Below the pieces are notes generated by a model, which did not search any database, had not been told where the DNA came from, and saw only the letters and a list, made by a program, of their open reading frames with translations. From assembly GCA_905235735.1 (NCBI GenBank), contig CAJOMU010000004.1, positions 62,001 to 126,000 of the forward strand: 64,000 nt of DNA. The letters run 5' to 3'. This stretch comes from an uncultured Synergistales bacterium. Its GTDB lineage: Bacteria; Synergistota; Synergistia; Synergistales; Aminobacteriaceae. How positions within the stretch are numbered: the first letter of the stretch is position 1; the number at the start of each line of letters is the position of its first letter. This document shows, in pieces, positions 1-8,906 of this stretch. The position numbers and the translations under genes were made by a program.

Positions 1-933
1 GTAAACGGAGTCGCGAAGAAACATGCGGAAGTCAGCAATGCAATGTTCAACATGGAGACGGTTGACTGGGTAACGAATGGAATTCACCCGACAACATGGA
101 TAAGTTCAGGAATGCGTAAGCTCTACAATAAGCATATACCTGGCTGGGAATTAGATCCCGGAAGACTGGTACAGGCACTAACGATTCCGAAGGATGAATT
201 ATGGTCTGCACATCAGGCATCAAAACTCAGGCTGTTTGCTCGAATCCTTGAGACCAATGGAATACAGCTTGACCCAGATGTACTTACATTAGGATTTGCG
301 AGAAGAGCAGCGACGTACAAGAGAGCTGACTTGTTGCTTTCGGATATAGATAGACTGAAGAAAGTAGCAGGAGGCAAAAAGGTACAGTTCGTTTTCGCAG
401 GAAAATCACATCCTCACGATGACGGCGGAAAGAGATTGCTTCAGAAAATCCGCAAAGCCTCAAAGGAACTCAAGAACGACATCACGATAGTATTCATTGA
501 CAATTACAACATGGAGATTGCATCACTCCTCACACAGGGCGTTGATGTCTGGCTGAACACACCTATGCGTCCAAGAGAAGCAAGCGGTACTTCAGGAATG
601 AAATGCGCAATGAATGGCATCATGAACTTCAGTGTTCTTGACGGCTGGTGGATTGAAGGCTGGATTGAAGATGTAACCGGCTGGTCAATCGGGCCTGCAC
701 CAAGCGAGGCAGAGGCGAAGAATGCATCAGCACATTACGATGAAAGCCTTGATGCGATAGACTTATACGACAAACTCGAAAAGAAAGTTATTCCCACGTA
801 CTACAACAATCATGACAAGTGGGTAGACATGATGAGACATACGATAGCCCTTGATGCAAGTTTCTTCAACACACACCGGGTAGTCAGAGAGTATGCTTCA
901 AAGGCATATTCGATTGATTTCAGGGGCATGTAA
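1..933 (+). CDS. glgP: Alpha-glucan (glycogen) phosphorylase, 3' part
   Basis: The gene runs in from before the window; its reading frame is open from base 1, and 310 residues to the stop are visible. It releases glucose 1-phosphate from glycogen or maltodextrin using pyridoxal phosphate. The first visible residues read VNGVAKKHAEVS, typical of the short alpha-glucan phosphorylase family. The PLP-lysine region is clear as EASGTSGMKCAMNG followed by VLDGWW, and TLGFARRAATYKRADL lies upstream of it. The stop is followed 50 bases later by glgA on the same strand, so breakdown and synthesis genes share a locus. The N-terminal half cannot be judged. Confidence 0.95.
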   Translation, partial: VNGVAKKHAEVSNAMFNMETVDWVTNGIHPTTWISSGMRKLYNKHIPGWELDPGRLVQALTIPKDELWSAHQASKLRLFARILETNGIQLDPDVLTLGFARRAATYKRADLLLSDIDRLKKVAGGKKVQFVFAGKSHPHDDGGKRLLQKIRKASKELKNDITIVFIDNYNMEIASLLTQGVDVWLNTPMRPREASGTSGMKCAMNGIMNFSVLDGWWIEGWIEDVTGWSIGPAPSEAEAKNASAHYDESLDAIDLYDKLEKKVIPTYYNNHDKWVDMMRHTIALDASFFNTHRVVREYASKAYSIDFRGM

Positions 934-983
934 AAAATTTAGCTGGAAAATTTCAGCAGTGAAAGGAATGTAGTTTAACAGTT

Positions 984-2444
984 ATGACGAAAAGCGGTAG
1001 TGCTGTGAAAGTTTTATTTGTTACAACAGAACTTGCTCCCTTCTCGAAAGTTGGCGGGCTTGGTGATGTTGCAGGTTCATTGCCTAAGGCGTTGCGTCAG
1101 GCAGGCGTTGATGTACGTGTAGTAACACCTGCATGGCCTGGAGTGCTTGAGAGAGTTGCGGCTTTGGGTATTAAGACTACGACAGTGAAGACGAAAGTAT
1201 ATGCAGCGTATGACTGGCGTATTCATTCAGCGAATGTGATTAAGGCGACAGTAGACGGAGTAACGATATATTTCCTGAATTCGGAAGACTATTCGGGAAG
1301 TCAGTATCCATCACAGTTAAATTTCTGGTCAGCTTCACCCTTCGCGGTATTCTGTATGCAGGCACTCGAATTGAAGGACGCAATCGACTGGGAACCTGAC
1401 ATCTATCATTGCCACGACTGGACGAGCGCATTTCTCCCCTGTGCATTAGCCTGGCACAGACACTACCGTCAGACCGGCGGAAAGAGCATAATGACACTTC
1501 ACAACGTTGCGTATCAGGGAATACTTGAGCCTTCACCGTTCTTAGAGGCATCAGGGCTTGAACCCTGGAGCTTCAATTCATCGACGATGGAATTTTACGG
1601 TCAGGTGAACCTTCTGAAGGGCGGAATAGTAGCGGCAACAGCAGTAACGACAGTATCACCGACATACGCGAATGAGATTCAGACATACGAATCAACTCGT
1701 GAGCTTTCAGGGATACTCTATCAGCAGAGGAGCAAATTACGCGGCATAATCAACGGTCTTGATGTAAAGTTCTGGGATCCGAATGGAGATAAGGCAATTC
1801 CTGCGAAGTTCTCAGCAAAAGACCTCAAAGGCAAGGCTGCATGCAAGAAAGCACTTCTTGAACGTGCAGGTTTCGATCCGAAATCAGATGCACCCGTAAT
1901 CGTATGCGTGAGCCGTCTCGTTGAACAGAAAGGCTTCGATATGGTCTTCAACGGTGCGGCACAGATAGCGGAGACAGGAGCGAAGTTATTGATTCTCGGT
2001 TCGGGCAATGACTGGATAGAGAACGGAATCATTCAGGCTTCAGAGACGTATCCGCAGAGCATAAAACTCTTCAAGGGCTATGATGAACCGTTATCGCACT
2101 TAATGTATGCAGGCGGAGATATTTTCCTTATGCCTTCAGTATTTGAGCCTTGCGGTTTGAGTCAGATGATTTCAATGCGTTACGGAACTGTTCCTGTAGT
2201 GCGTGAGGTCGGCGGACTGAGAGATACTGTGTTCGATGTTGACAGACCTGAAGGAGGAAACGGATTCACATTCCAGACGTGCGATGTTGACGGAATGATG
2301 TGGGCATTGAGACGCGCAGTTGACCGATACAATAACAATAAAGCGCAATGGAAGGAAATTATGCTTGAGGGAATGCATGAAGATTTCACGTGGGACAAAT
2401 CCGCAGGTCTCTACAAGAATCTTTATGATGAATTGATGCAGTAA
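984..2444 (+). CDS. glgA: Glycogen synthase (ADP-glucose)
   Basis: This is a GT5 family glycosyltransferase that moves glucose from ADP-glucose onto the growing alpha-1,4-glucan. It has 486 residues, the normal length. The N-terminal substrate loop KVGGL is at residues 22-26, HCHDW at 142-146, INGLD at 256-260, RLVEQKG at 311-317 and the C-terminal EPCGLSQ motif at 388-394. It lies between glgP and glgC. The ATG start has only a weak purine-rich stretch upstream; a GTG at 1005 is an alternative. A hairpin terminator follows the gene. Confidence 0.97.
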   Translation: MTKSGSAVKVLFVTTELAPFSKVGGLGDVAGSLPKALRQAGVDVRVVTPAWPGVLERVAALGIKTTTVKTKVYAAYDWRIHSANVIKATVDGVTIYFLNSEDYSGSQYPSQLNFWSASPFAVFCMQALELKDAIDWEPDIYHCHDWTSAFLPCALAWHRHYRQTGGKSIMTLHNVAYQGILEPSPFLEASGLEPWSFNSSTMEFYGQVNLLKGGIVAATAVTTVSPTYANEIQTYESTRELSGILYQQRSKLRGIINGLDVKFWDPNGDKAIPAKFSAKDLKGKAACKKALLERAGFDPKSDAPVIVCVSRLVEQKGFDMVFNGAAQIAETGAKLLILGSGNDWIENGIIQASETYPQSIKLFKGYDEPLSHLMYAGGDIFLMPSVFEPCGLSQMISMRYGTVPVVREVGGLRDTVFDVDRPEGGNGFTFQTCDVDGMMWALRRAVDRYNNNKAQWKEIMLEGMHEDFTWDKSAGLYKNLYDELMQ

Positions 2445-2456
2445 AAAGAGAAACAT

Positions 2457-2490
2457 GCTCCTTGTTGTGAAAAAGCAGGGAGCGTTTTTA
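2457..2490 (+). terminator. Intrinsic terminator after glgA
   Basis: GCTCCTTG and CAGGGAGC form an 8-bp stem allowing one G-U pair, followed by GTTTTTA. It separates glgA from glgC, so glgC may be read at a lower level or need read-through. Confidence 0.75.
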
Positions 2491-2513
2491 TATACAAAGG
2501 AGGTCAAGTTTTC

Positions 2514-3845
2514 ATGTACACAGGCAAACACGGAAGAGTACTCGGCGTTGTCCTTGCGGGAGGAGAAGGAAAACGCTTGATGCCCTTGACACAATACCGC
2601 GCAAAACCTGCCGTTTACTTCGCCGCAAAGTACCGTATCATTGATTTTGCACTCTCCAACCTCATCAACAGCGGAATCTATGCAGTTTATGTTCTCACGC
2701 AGTTTAAGAGCCAATCACTGAATGAGCACATTGAACGAGGCTGGCAGTTCGGAGGAGCAATGAGAGGAAGAGACTTCTTCGTAACAACGATACCAGCACA
2801 GATGTGGAGCGGACAGCATTGGTATCAGGGAACAGCGGACGCAGTGTATCAGGCGAAACACATGATCACTCGTTACAGGGCTGATCGTGTATGTATCTTC
2901 GCAGCGGATCACATCTACAAAATGGACGTTGACCAGATGATTGAGTACCACATGGCTCAGCATGCAGATGTAACGATTGCCGCAAATGTTGTTCCTGTTG
3001 AAGAGGCATCAGCATTCGGATGCATTAAGACGGACAATAGCGGAAGAATAATCGAGTTCATGGAGAAACCAGCAAATCCGCCGGAGATTCCAAGCAAGCC
3101 GGGATTCAGTTATGTCTCAATGGGAAATTACGTTTTTGAGCGTAACGTTCTCGAAGTTGCACTTGATGATGATGCAATGAAGGAAGAAACGAGTCATGAT
3201 TTCGGCAAAGACATTATTCCTGACCTTGTTGCACACGGAATGAAAGTTTGTGCTTATGACTTCTCAACGAATGTCCTTCCTCACCCGTCAGCAGAGACTG
3301 AGCTTATTCACCAGTGGAGAACAGACAAACCATACTGGCGCGATGTAGGTACGCTCTATGCATATTGGAAGGCACACATGGAACTTATCGGACATGAATC
3401 AGAAATGACGCTCTATAATCCGATGTGGCCGATTCGCACGGTATCTTACGGAGATCCGCCATCATACTGCTATCCTGACAGCGGACATCCTGCGAACATC
3501 GACCGAGTTATGTTATCGGAAGGCAGCAGAGTATTCGGAGCTGATGTATCGCATTCAGTTCTTGCACGAAACTGCTTGGTTCAGGCAGGAAGCGTTGTGA
3601 AGGAAAGCATCATAGGCCATGACGTTATCATCGGAAGGAACTGCAGAATCAGCAAGGCAATTATTGACGGTAATAATATCATTCCAGACGGCACAGTTAT
3701 CGGTGAAGACCCTGAAGAGGACGCGAAGAATTATTTTGTTGACAAGAAGACAGGCATAGTTGCAATCGGAGTTCCGAAAGAACTGTATCTGACTGGCAGC
3801 GATAAACTCTATGAAGAAGCACATAGCTGGGATACAATGGGCTAA
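2514..3845 (+). CDS. glgC: Glucose-1-phosphate adenylyltransferase
   Basis: The enzyme makes ADP-glucose from ATP and glucose 1-phosphate, the committed step of bacterial glycogen synthesis, and is usually controlled by allosteric effectors. It has 443 residues. The nucleotidyltransferase loop GGEGKRL is at 16-22, followed by RAKPAV at 29-34 and YRIIDFALSN. The C-terminal part contains left-handed beta-helix-like hexapeptide repeats (HDVIIGRNCRI and neighbours). A strong AAAGGAGGT ribosome binding site about 10 bases upstream fixes the start. It completes a glgP-glgA-glgC cluster; branching enzyme is not visible. Confidence 0.97.
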   Translation: MYTGKHGRVLGVVLAGGEGKRLMPLTQYRAKPAVYFAAKYRIIDFALSNLINSGIYAVYVLTQFKSQSLNEHIERGWQFGGAMRGRDFFVTTIPAQMWSGQHWYQGTADAVYQAKHMITRYRADRVCIFAADHIYKMDVDQMIEYHMAQHADVTIAANVVPVEEASAFGCIKTDNSGRIIEFMEKPANPPEIPSKPGFSYVSMGNYVFERNVLEVALDDDAMKEETSHDFGKDIIPDLVAHGMKVCAYDFSTNVLPHPSAETELIHQWRTDKPYWRDVGTLYAYWKAHMELIGHESEMTLYNPMWPIRTVSYGDPPSYCYPDSGHPANIDRVMLSEGSRVFGADVSHSVLARNCLVQAGSVVKESIIGHDVIIGRNCRISKAIIDGNNIIPDGTVIGEDPEEDAKNYFVDKKTGIVAIGVPKELYLTGSDKLYEEAHSWDTMG

Positions 3846-3866
3846 TAACTCAAGAAATTTTTTGCG

Positions 3867-3901
3867 GCATCTCCTGAAGTGATTCGGGAGGTGCTTTTTT
3901 T
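3867..3901 (+). terminator. Intrinsic terminator after glgC
   Basis: A 12-bp stem (GCATCTCCTGAA with TTCGGGAGGTGC) and a 4-base loop are followed by seven T. It ends glgC, and its T-run touches the end of the convergent mnmA gene. Confidence 0.9.
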
Positions 3902-4983
3902 CATGCAAGGTTACGCGTGATTGTCCCTCCGCCTATCACATAATCTCCCTCATATATCACTGCCGCCTGTCCCCTTGCTGGCATTCTCTGAGGTTCACTG
4001 AATTCAATAACGAGTTCATCATGTTTGGTCTGATTGATTATTGAGGGAATTTCCTTTTGTCTGTAACGAATCTTCACACATGCATGAAAGTTATCGGGCA
4101 ATTCATCAAATGCAATTATGTTTATGTCATTCACTATCACTCCTCGTGAATACAATCTGCCCTCTGAATCATCAGCTAACGTTATCGTGTTCTCATTCGG
4201 ATTTATATCTGACACATACAATCTCGATTTCGCCGCTACACCTAACCCTCGTCTTTGTCCTGACGTGTAATGAATGATGCCTTTATGCCTGCCTATTACG
4301 TTTCCATGAACATCAACGAAATCACCTGAAGGGTATTCATGACCCGTGTATGTCTGAATGAATGATGCATAATCTCCGTCTGGAACAAAGCATATATCCT
4401 GTGAGTCATGTTTGCGTGCATTCGAAAAGTGAAGTGATTCGGCCAAGTCCCGAACATCTGACTTCTTCATGTTGCCTAACGGGAATTCAATTCGTGATAG
4501 CTGATTCTGATTCAGCATGTACAGAACGTAACTTTGATCGCGAGATAAATCTTCTGCCTTGCGCAACATGTAACGCCCTGATGAATCACGTTCTATCTTC
4601 GCGTAATGTCCTGTCGCAATCATATCAAGCCCCGTATCATTCGCATGTTCAAGCATAGTCTCAAACTTCATGTACCTGTTGCAGTCTATACATGGATTAG
4701 GAGTGCCGCCATTCTCATAGACATTCACGAACTTCTTTATCACGCATTCTTCAAAAGCGGCCATGTAGTTCAATATCTCATGCTCAATCCCTAATTCATC
4801 ACATACTGCCTTTGCATCAATGATATTCTCACGTGAACAGCACGGATACTTTCCTGATATGCCGAGCGACTCATTCAGAAAGAGAAGCATCGTTGCTCCC
4901 CTGCATACGTCATGTTTCTGAGACATCAAATAAGCGGAGACGCTGCTGTCAACTCCTCCGCTCATTGCCACAAGTATACTCAT
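3901..4983 (-). CDS. mnmA: tRNA-specific 2-thiouridylase
   Basis: MnmA adenylates and thiolates the wobble uridine (U34) of Glu, Gln and Lys tRNAs. The protein has 360 residues. The PP-loop SGGVDS is at 8-13. The two catalytic cysteines known for the family fit C98 (in NPCIDC) and C198 (in SQDICFV). The C-terminal beta-barrel with GQAAVIYEGDYVIGGG is present. It is convergent with glgC and 12 bases downstream of the aminotransferase gene, probably co-transcribed with it. Confidence 0.96.
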   Translation of the reverse strand: MSILVAMSGGVDSSVSAYLMSQKHDVCRGATMLLFLNESLGISGKYPCCSRENIIDAKAVCDELGIEHEILNYMAAFEECVIKKFVNVYENGGTPNPCIDCNRYMKFETMLEHANDTGLDMIATGHYAKIERDSSGRYMLRKAEDLSRDQSYVLYMLNQNQLSRIEFPLGNMKKSDVRDLAESLHFSNARKHDSQDICFVPDGDYASFIQTYTGHEYPSGDFVDVHGNVIGRHKGIIHYTSGQRRGLGVAAKSRLYVSDINPNENTITLADDSEGRLYSRGVIVNDINIIAFDELPDNFHACVKIRYRQKEIPSIINQTKHDELVIEFSEPQRMPARGQAAVIYEGDYVIGGGTITRNLA

Positions 4984-4995
4984 GGGAAAACTGTA

Positions 4996-6174
4996 TTACT
5001 TTAAGAGGTCGCTTAACTTGCTGAGTCGTCGAATGCATTCATTCAGGGTATCGTCTGAACGTGCAAAATGGAAGCGTATGAGGTTGTTGATTGGTTCACG
5101 GAAGAAACTTGAGCCGGGCACTGCCGCAACTCCGATGTTCTTTATCACCCATTCGCAGAACTCTAAATCTGTGTAGTCTTTGAACTGCGGTAATTCGAGG
5201 AAGTTCGAGATGTCTACCATGACAAAATATGAGCCTTGCGGAATATTATGTTTCATTCCGATTCTGTCTAATCCCTCAATGAATAGATTTCTCTTTCGCG
5301 TGTACTTGTCCTGAAGTTCCTTGTAGTAACTCTCTGGCAACTGGAACGCTCTCACTGCCGCCTCCTGCAATGGTGCTGCTGCTCCTACTGTCAGGAAGTC
5401 ATGAACTTTCCGTGCTCCGTCAACAACATTCGCAGGCCCAATCAGATAGCCCAAACGCCAGCCCGTAATCGAATACGTCTTCGAGAGTGAGTTGCATGTG
5501 ATGACATGGTCGAACATTCCAGGAAGACCTGAAGCGTAAACGTGCTTGTAAGGTTCAAAGATTATGTGCTCGTAAACCTCATCAGTTACGATATATGCAT
5601 CATACTTCAGTGCAAGATTACCTATCTCTGTGAGTTCTTCCTTCGTGAATACTTTTCCGCATGGGTTGCTTGGGTTGCAGATTACTATTGCCTTTGCTCC
5701 CTGCTTGAATCCATCTTCAATTATGTTGATGTCGTAATTGTATGTCGGCGGAACTAACGGAACGTATATAGGGCTTGCACCTGAAAGAATCGCATCTGCT
5801 CCGTAATTCTCATAGAACGGTGAGAACACGAGAACTTTATCTCCGGGATTGCATATCGTCATCATCGCGGACATCATCGCTTCCGTACTGCCGCATGTAA
5901 TTACTATTTCGGTCTCAGGGTCAATCTCGCGTCCTATCTTTTGGCTCTGTTTTGCACACACTGCATCCCGGAAGTTCTTTGCTCCGAACGTTATCGCATA
6001 CTGATGCGGGCCTGTCTTTGCTGCTTCTGCAAGTGCATCTGTCATTTCAACGGGAGGATCCCAGTCAGGAAACCCCTGCGAGAGGTTAATTGCTCCGTAC
6101 TTCATGCTGATTCTCGTCATTCTGCGTATTACGGAGTCTGTGAACGTGCCAACTCTGTCGCTGAGTTTTGGCAT
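4996..6174 (-). CDS. Class I/II PLP-dependent aminotransferase
   Basis: This is a fold-type I aminotransferase of the aspartate / kynurenine-oxoglutarate transaminase group. It has 392 residues counted from the ATG at 6174. The PLP lysine is K232 in NSLSKTYSITGWRLGY, preceded by YIVTDEVYEH with the pyridine-binding aspartate and by NPSNPCGK. The C-terminal substrate arginine is in NLIRFHFA. A TTG at 6186 could extend the frame, but the AAAGGA motif sits almost against it and is better placed for the ATG. The amino acid substrate cannot be told from sequence. It is divergent from the phospholipase D gene. Confidence 0.9.
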   Translation of the reverse strand: MPKLSDRVGTFTDSVIRRMTRISMKYGAINLSQGFPDWDPPVEMTDALAEAAKTGPHQYAITFGAKNFRDAVCAKQSQKIGREIDPETEIVITCGSTEAMMSAMMTICNPGDKVLVFSPFYENYGADAILSGASPIYVPLVPPTYNYDINIIEDGFKQGAKAIVICNPSNPCGKVFTKEELTEIGNLALKYDAYIVTDEVYEHIIFEPYKHVYASGLPGMFDHVITCNSLSKTYSITGWRLGYLIGPANVVDGARKVHDFLTVGAAAPLQEAAVRAFQLPESYYKELQDKYTRKRNLFIEGLDRIGMKHNIPQGSYFVMVDISNFLELPQFKDYTDLEFCEWVIKNIGVAAVPGSSFFREPINNLIRFHFARSDDTLNECIRRLSKLSDLLK

Positions 6175-6270
6175 AATTGCTTTCAAGTCCTTTCATGTTT
6201 CAAAATATCCAGACAATTTTAGATTTTCTTTGCATTATTTGCAACACGTCTTAATTCCCACAGAATAGAA

Positions 6271-6276
6271 TATAAT
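6271..6276 (+). promoter_or_regulatory. -10 box close to a start codon (leaderless mRNA)
   Basis: A perfect TATAAT ends seven bases before the A of the ATG at 6283. Transcription would then start at or within a base or two of the start codon. No Shine-Dalgarno sequence is present. The -35 region (GTCTTA at 17 bases) is poor. Confidence 0.55.
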
Positions 6277-6282
6277 ACTCTA

Positions 6283-7380
6283 ATGCAGAAAATTATCACG
6301 CTCAATAACAACGTAAGGCTTCTATTGAATGGCCATGAAACTTTTTCCGAAGTCAAGAACGCTCTCACTCATGCAGAACGCTCAATAAACCTCGAATACT
6401 TTTCATTTCACGATGATGAAACAGGTAATGCAATCAAAAATATTCTCATGGAACGTGCGCGTAAAGGTGTAACTGTCAGAATGATTCTTGATGCTGCCGG
6501 AAGCTGGAGACTGGGAAATAGATTCAAACGTGAACTTAAAGATTCGGGGATTAACCTTCAAATATTCATGCCCTTAACGATTCGCAATATAAATCACGGA
6601 GTAATTCACAGAGATCACAGAAAGATTATCACTGTTGACGGCAGAACCGGTTTTCTCGGAGGCTTCAACATCGGCGATGTTTATCTTCGTCAATGGAGAG
6701 ATACTCACCTGAAGATTGACGGAGATGCTGTGAGTGAACTCGATAAAATATTCTTCGGAATGTGGAACAAGATAACAGGTTCAGATTTGAATCATGATTC
6801 ATATTCATTCACTGAAGATTTGAATCACAATGTACCTGCGAGAATCATTGCCGGAGGAAAAGGCAACGGGGAATTCAGAGCTGTAGCCGATGAGTATGTG
6901 AGGATAATAACGTCAGCGAAAAAACGAATATGGATTACTACACCGTATTTCGTGCCTGACAGAAAATTTCTGAATGCCCTCTACTTGGCCTCACGCAATA
7001 ACGTCGATGTCAGAATCATAATCCCTTCATGGTCAAATCACCCGTTAGTGTCTTGGGCTTCACAATCATATATCGATTTACTGCTCCGTAACGGCATAAA
7101 GATATTCGTTTACCGCGACAGGTTCATTCATGCTAAGACACTCATAGCTGACTCACATGTTGCATCTGTCGGAACTGCTAATCTTGATTCTTTGAGCTTC
7201 GAGATAAACTATGAGGTTCAGGCGTTCGTATATTCGACCAGACTTGTGCGTGAACTTGAAGAGGTATTCATTAAGGACTTGAATAACTGCACGGAGGAGA
7301 TAATAGAGAACAGAAAAAACCGTCCCTTCATCAGCAGAATCAAAGCATGTATAGGACGGTTGTTGTCATCGTATTTATGA
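6283..7380 (+). CDS. Phospholipase D-type cardiolipin synthase-like protein
   Basis: This is a phosphatidyltransferase/PLD superfamily protein of 365 residues, probably joining phospholipids to form cardiolipin. Both HKD motifs are intact: H112-R-K114 with D119, and H283-A-K285 with D290. The second is followed by GTANLD. It lacks the two N-terminal membrane segments of ClsA-type synthases, so it resembles the shorter, soluble or peripheral forms. There is no ribosome binding site; a TATAAT just upstream suggests a leaderless message. Its stop overlaps the end of the convergent VTT-domain gene by 6 bases. Confidence 0.85.
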   Translation: MQKIITLNNNVRLLLNGHETFSEVKNALTHAERSINLEYFSFHDDETGNAIKNILMERARKGVTVRMILDAAGSWRLGNRFKRELKDSGINLQIFMPLTIRNINHGVIHRDHRKIITVDGRTGFLGGFNIGDVYLRQWRDTHLKIDGDAVSELDKIFFGMWNKITGSDLNHDSYSFTEDLNHNVPARIIAGGKGNGEFRAVADEYVRIITSAKKRIWITTPYFVPDRKFLNALYLASRNNVDVRIIIPSWSNHPLVSWASQSYIDLLLRNGIKIFVYRDRFIHAKTLIADSHVASVGTANLDSLSFEINYEVQAFVYSTRLVRELEEVFIKDLNNCTEEIIENRKNRPFISRIKACIGRLLSSYL

Positions 7381-8205
7381 ACGCTTAATCTTCAGGAAAT
7401 CGTATACCCATTCCTCGATTATCTCCCAGAACAGCCATAGCAATACTGACGCAATCATCATCACTGCGAATAATATCTCTACCCAGAGTGTCAGACCTTC
7501 AGCAAAACCTGCACCTGTGAGTGATAGCACAAGCATTCCAGGAGCACGGCCAAGTAAACATACGAGTGATAGAGGAAGCAATTTCAGTTTCGTCAGGCCA
7601 GCGAGAAAACATACTGCATCATCAGGGAGTGCAGGCAGCAGGAATATCATGAAGAACGTCATGTATCCTCCGTCAGATACAACCTTATCGAAACGCTGAA
7701 TTATCGAATCAGGCACTACCTTACGAACAAGAGATATTCCCAGCAATCGCGCTAAGACCATTGCGATTAAACTTCCAATCACAAGGCCGAGTGTCGTCAG
7801 GAACCATCCCTTCCAGAACCCAAAAATGAATCCTCCTGCTAATGCCGCAGCCTGTCCTGGTATTGGTGCAATAACAACCTGCAGCACTTGTACTAGTATG
7901 AATACCCATTCTGAACCTTCGCCGAGCGTCCTCAGTTCTGACGGGTTATGTGCATAGTACGATATGCTTTCGATTACTCCTTCGGGCAATATGAATCTCA
8001 ATGCCAAGAGTACAGCCGAGAGGACTAACATGATGACGAATGCGGGAATGACGATCATGATTAGTGAAGAGAACTTCCGCTTGAGCAGATCAATGAACCA
8101 CTGCTTTGTAAATCTTTTTTCGAATGACTTCGTTTGTGTTATCTGATTTTGATTCAGCTTAACGGGATTAGGTTTACGTTTAATTTTCTTCTTTTTCTTT
8201 GACAT
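7375..8205 (-). CDS. VTT-domain (TVP38/TMEM64, DedA-like) membrane protein
   Basis: This is a polytopic membrane protein of 276 residues from the VTT/SNARE-associated family, whose members are linked to lipid movement across membranes. A very basic N-terminus (SKKKKKIKRK) precedes several hydrophobic segments. The family core is seen as IPGQAAALAGGFIFG, GSLIAMVLARLLG and LLPALPDDAVCFLAGL. AGGAG seven bases before the ATG supports the start. Its 3' end overlaps the phospholipase D gene, and the pairing with a phospholipid synthase fits a membrane-lipid role; the actual substrate is unknown. Confidence 0.85.
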   Translation of the reverse strand: MSKKKKKIKRKPNPVKLNQNQITQTKSFEKRFTKQWFIDLLKRKFSSLIMIVIPAFVIMLVLSAVLLALRFILPEGVIESISYYAHNPSELRTLGEGSEWVFILVQVLQVVIAPIPGQAAALAGGFIFGFWKGWFLTTLGLVIGSLIAMVLARLLGISLVRKVVPDSIIQRFDKVVSDGGYMTFFMIFLLPALPDDAVCFLAGLTKLKLLPLSLVCLLGRAPGMLVLSLTGAGFAEGLTLWVEILFAVMMIASVLLWLFWEIIEEWVYDFLKIKRS

Positions 8206-8220
8206 CTTTAACTCCTGAAT

Positions 8221-8259
8221 AAAAAATGGACACCAGCAAAATATATCAACTGATGTCCA
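8221..8259 (-). terminator. Intrinsic terminator after the 8291 gene
   Basis: On the minus strand TGGACATCAG pairs with CTGGTGTCCA (one G-U) and is followed by six T. It isolates the small exported-protein gene from the VTT gene downstream. Confidence 0.8.
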
Positions 8260-8290
8260 ATATTATCTCATATCAAATTGCATTACAACG

Positions 8291-8689
8291 TTACTTCCAG
8301 CCCACAGACGATAAACTTATCCATTGATTTTCCTTGAACACACTGTTGCCTAAGAGATTCATTCCGTTGCTGTCTCGCAGAACACTCACCATTATTGTGC
8401 CGTCGGACTTCTTTAGATTCATCTCAACAAGCATTTCATGTTTTCGCCACCAGCCCTGATAATACATTCTCACTCTTGCGCGTATTACTCCGGATTCTTT
8501 CTCAAATGGATTTTCATCATACTCCGCAACTGCCTTCGAGGGGTTAGCTGTCGGGTGAAAGTCCGTAAGCACCTTTTCTTTTGCAAACGCGACAAAGTCA
8601 AAGCCTGACTCCTGTGCTGATATTGAGCAGGCCAAAATCATGATGAAAATTAACGATATTACGATGGAAATTGTCTTTTTCATCTTCAC
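8291..8689 (-). CDS. Small exported protein, paralogue of the 8907 gene
   Basis: The protein has 132 residues and no family I recognise. It starts with a basic, hydrophobic signal sequence ending in ILACSIS, which may be a lipobox (C21). The mature part contains FDFVAFAKEKVL, DFHPTANP, YDENPFEK and GVIRARVRMYYQGW, all closely matched in the neighbour at 8907-9371, and ends in GWK like it. The two are tandem duplicates about 45-50% alike by eye. It is expected in the cell envelope. An 11-bp tandem repeat lies in its upstream region, and it has its own terminator. Confidence 0.75.
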   Translation of the reverse strand: MKMKKTISIVISLIFIMILACSISAQESGFDFVAFAKEKVLTDFHPTANPSKAVAEYDENPFEKESGVIRARVRMYYQGWWRKHEMLVEMNLKKSDGTIMVSVLRDSNGMNLLGNSVFKENQWISLSSVGWK

Positions 8690-8724
8690 AATTACCTCCT
8701 TGATTGTAATTTCGTATACTTTAT

Positions 8725-8779
8725 CAGTATAAAATCAGTATAAAATCAGTATAAAATCAGTATAAAATCAGTATAAAAA
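8725..8779 (-). repeat. 11-bp tandem repeat, five units, upstream of the 8291 gene
   Basis: The unit cagtataaaat (plus strand) starts at 8725, 8736, 8747, 8758 and 8769. On the minus strand each unit carries TATACT, close to a -10 box, and the 11-bp period nearly matches one DNA helical turn. It lies 36-90 bases before the gene's start codon, in promoter position. Confidence 0.9.
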
Positions 8780-8831
8780 ATAAATAAAAATACTTTATTA
8801 TTTGAAATTGATGTTATGAGAATTTGAGCAT

Positions 8832-8869
8832 AAAAAATCGGCACCAGCTTTATATTTCACTGATGCCGC
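8832..8869 (-). terminator. Intrinsic terminator after the 8907 gene
   Basis: On the minus strand CGGCATCAG pairs with CTGGTGCCG (one G-U) and is followed by a T-rich run. The stem closely resembles the terminator of the paralogous gene at 8221-8259, so the duplication probably included the terminator. Confidence 0.8.
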
Positions 8870-8906
8870 GAAATAATCATTGATGGTTTTTGTAAAAAGG
8901 ATTGAC

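Noticed and set aside
2172-2714. A 180-codon minus-strand frame across the glgA-glgC junction
   Set aside because: It is antisense to two firm genes and their terminator and resembles no protein family.
8725-8779. CRISPR array
   Set aside because: The repeats are 11 bp and directly joined, without spacers, and no cas genes are present in the window.
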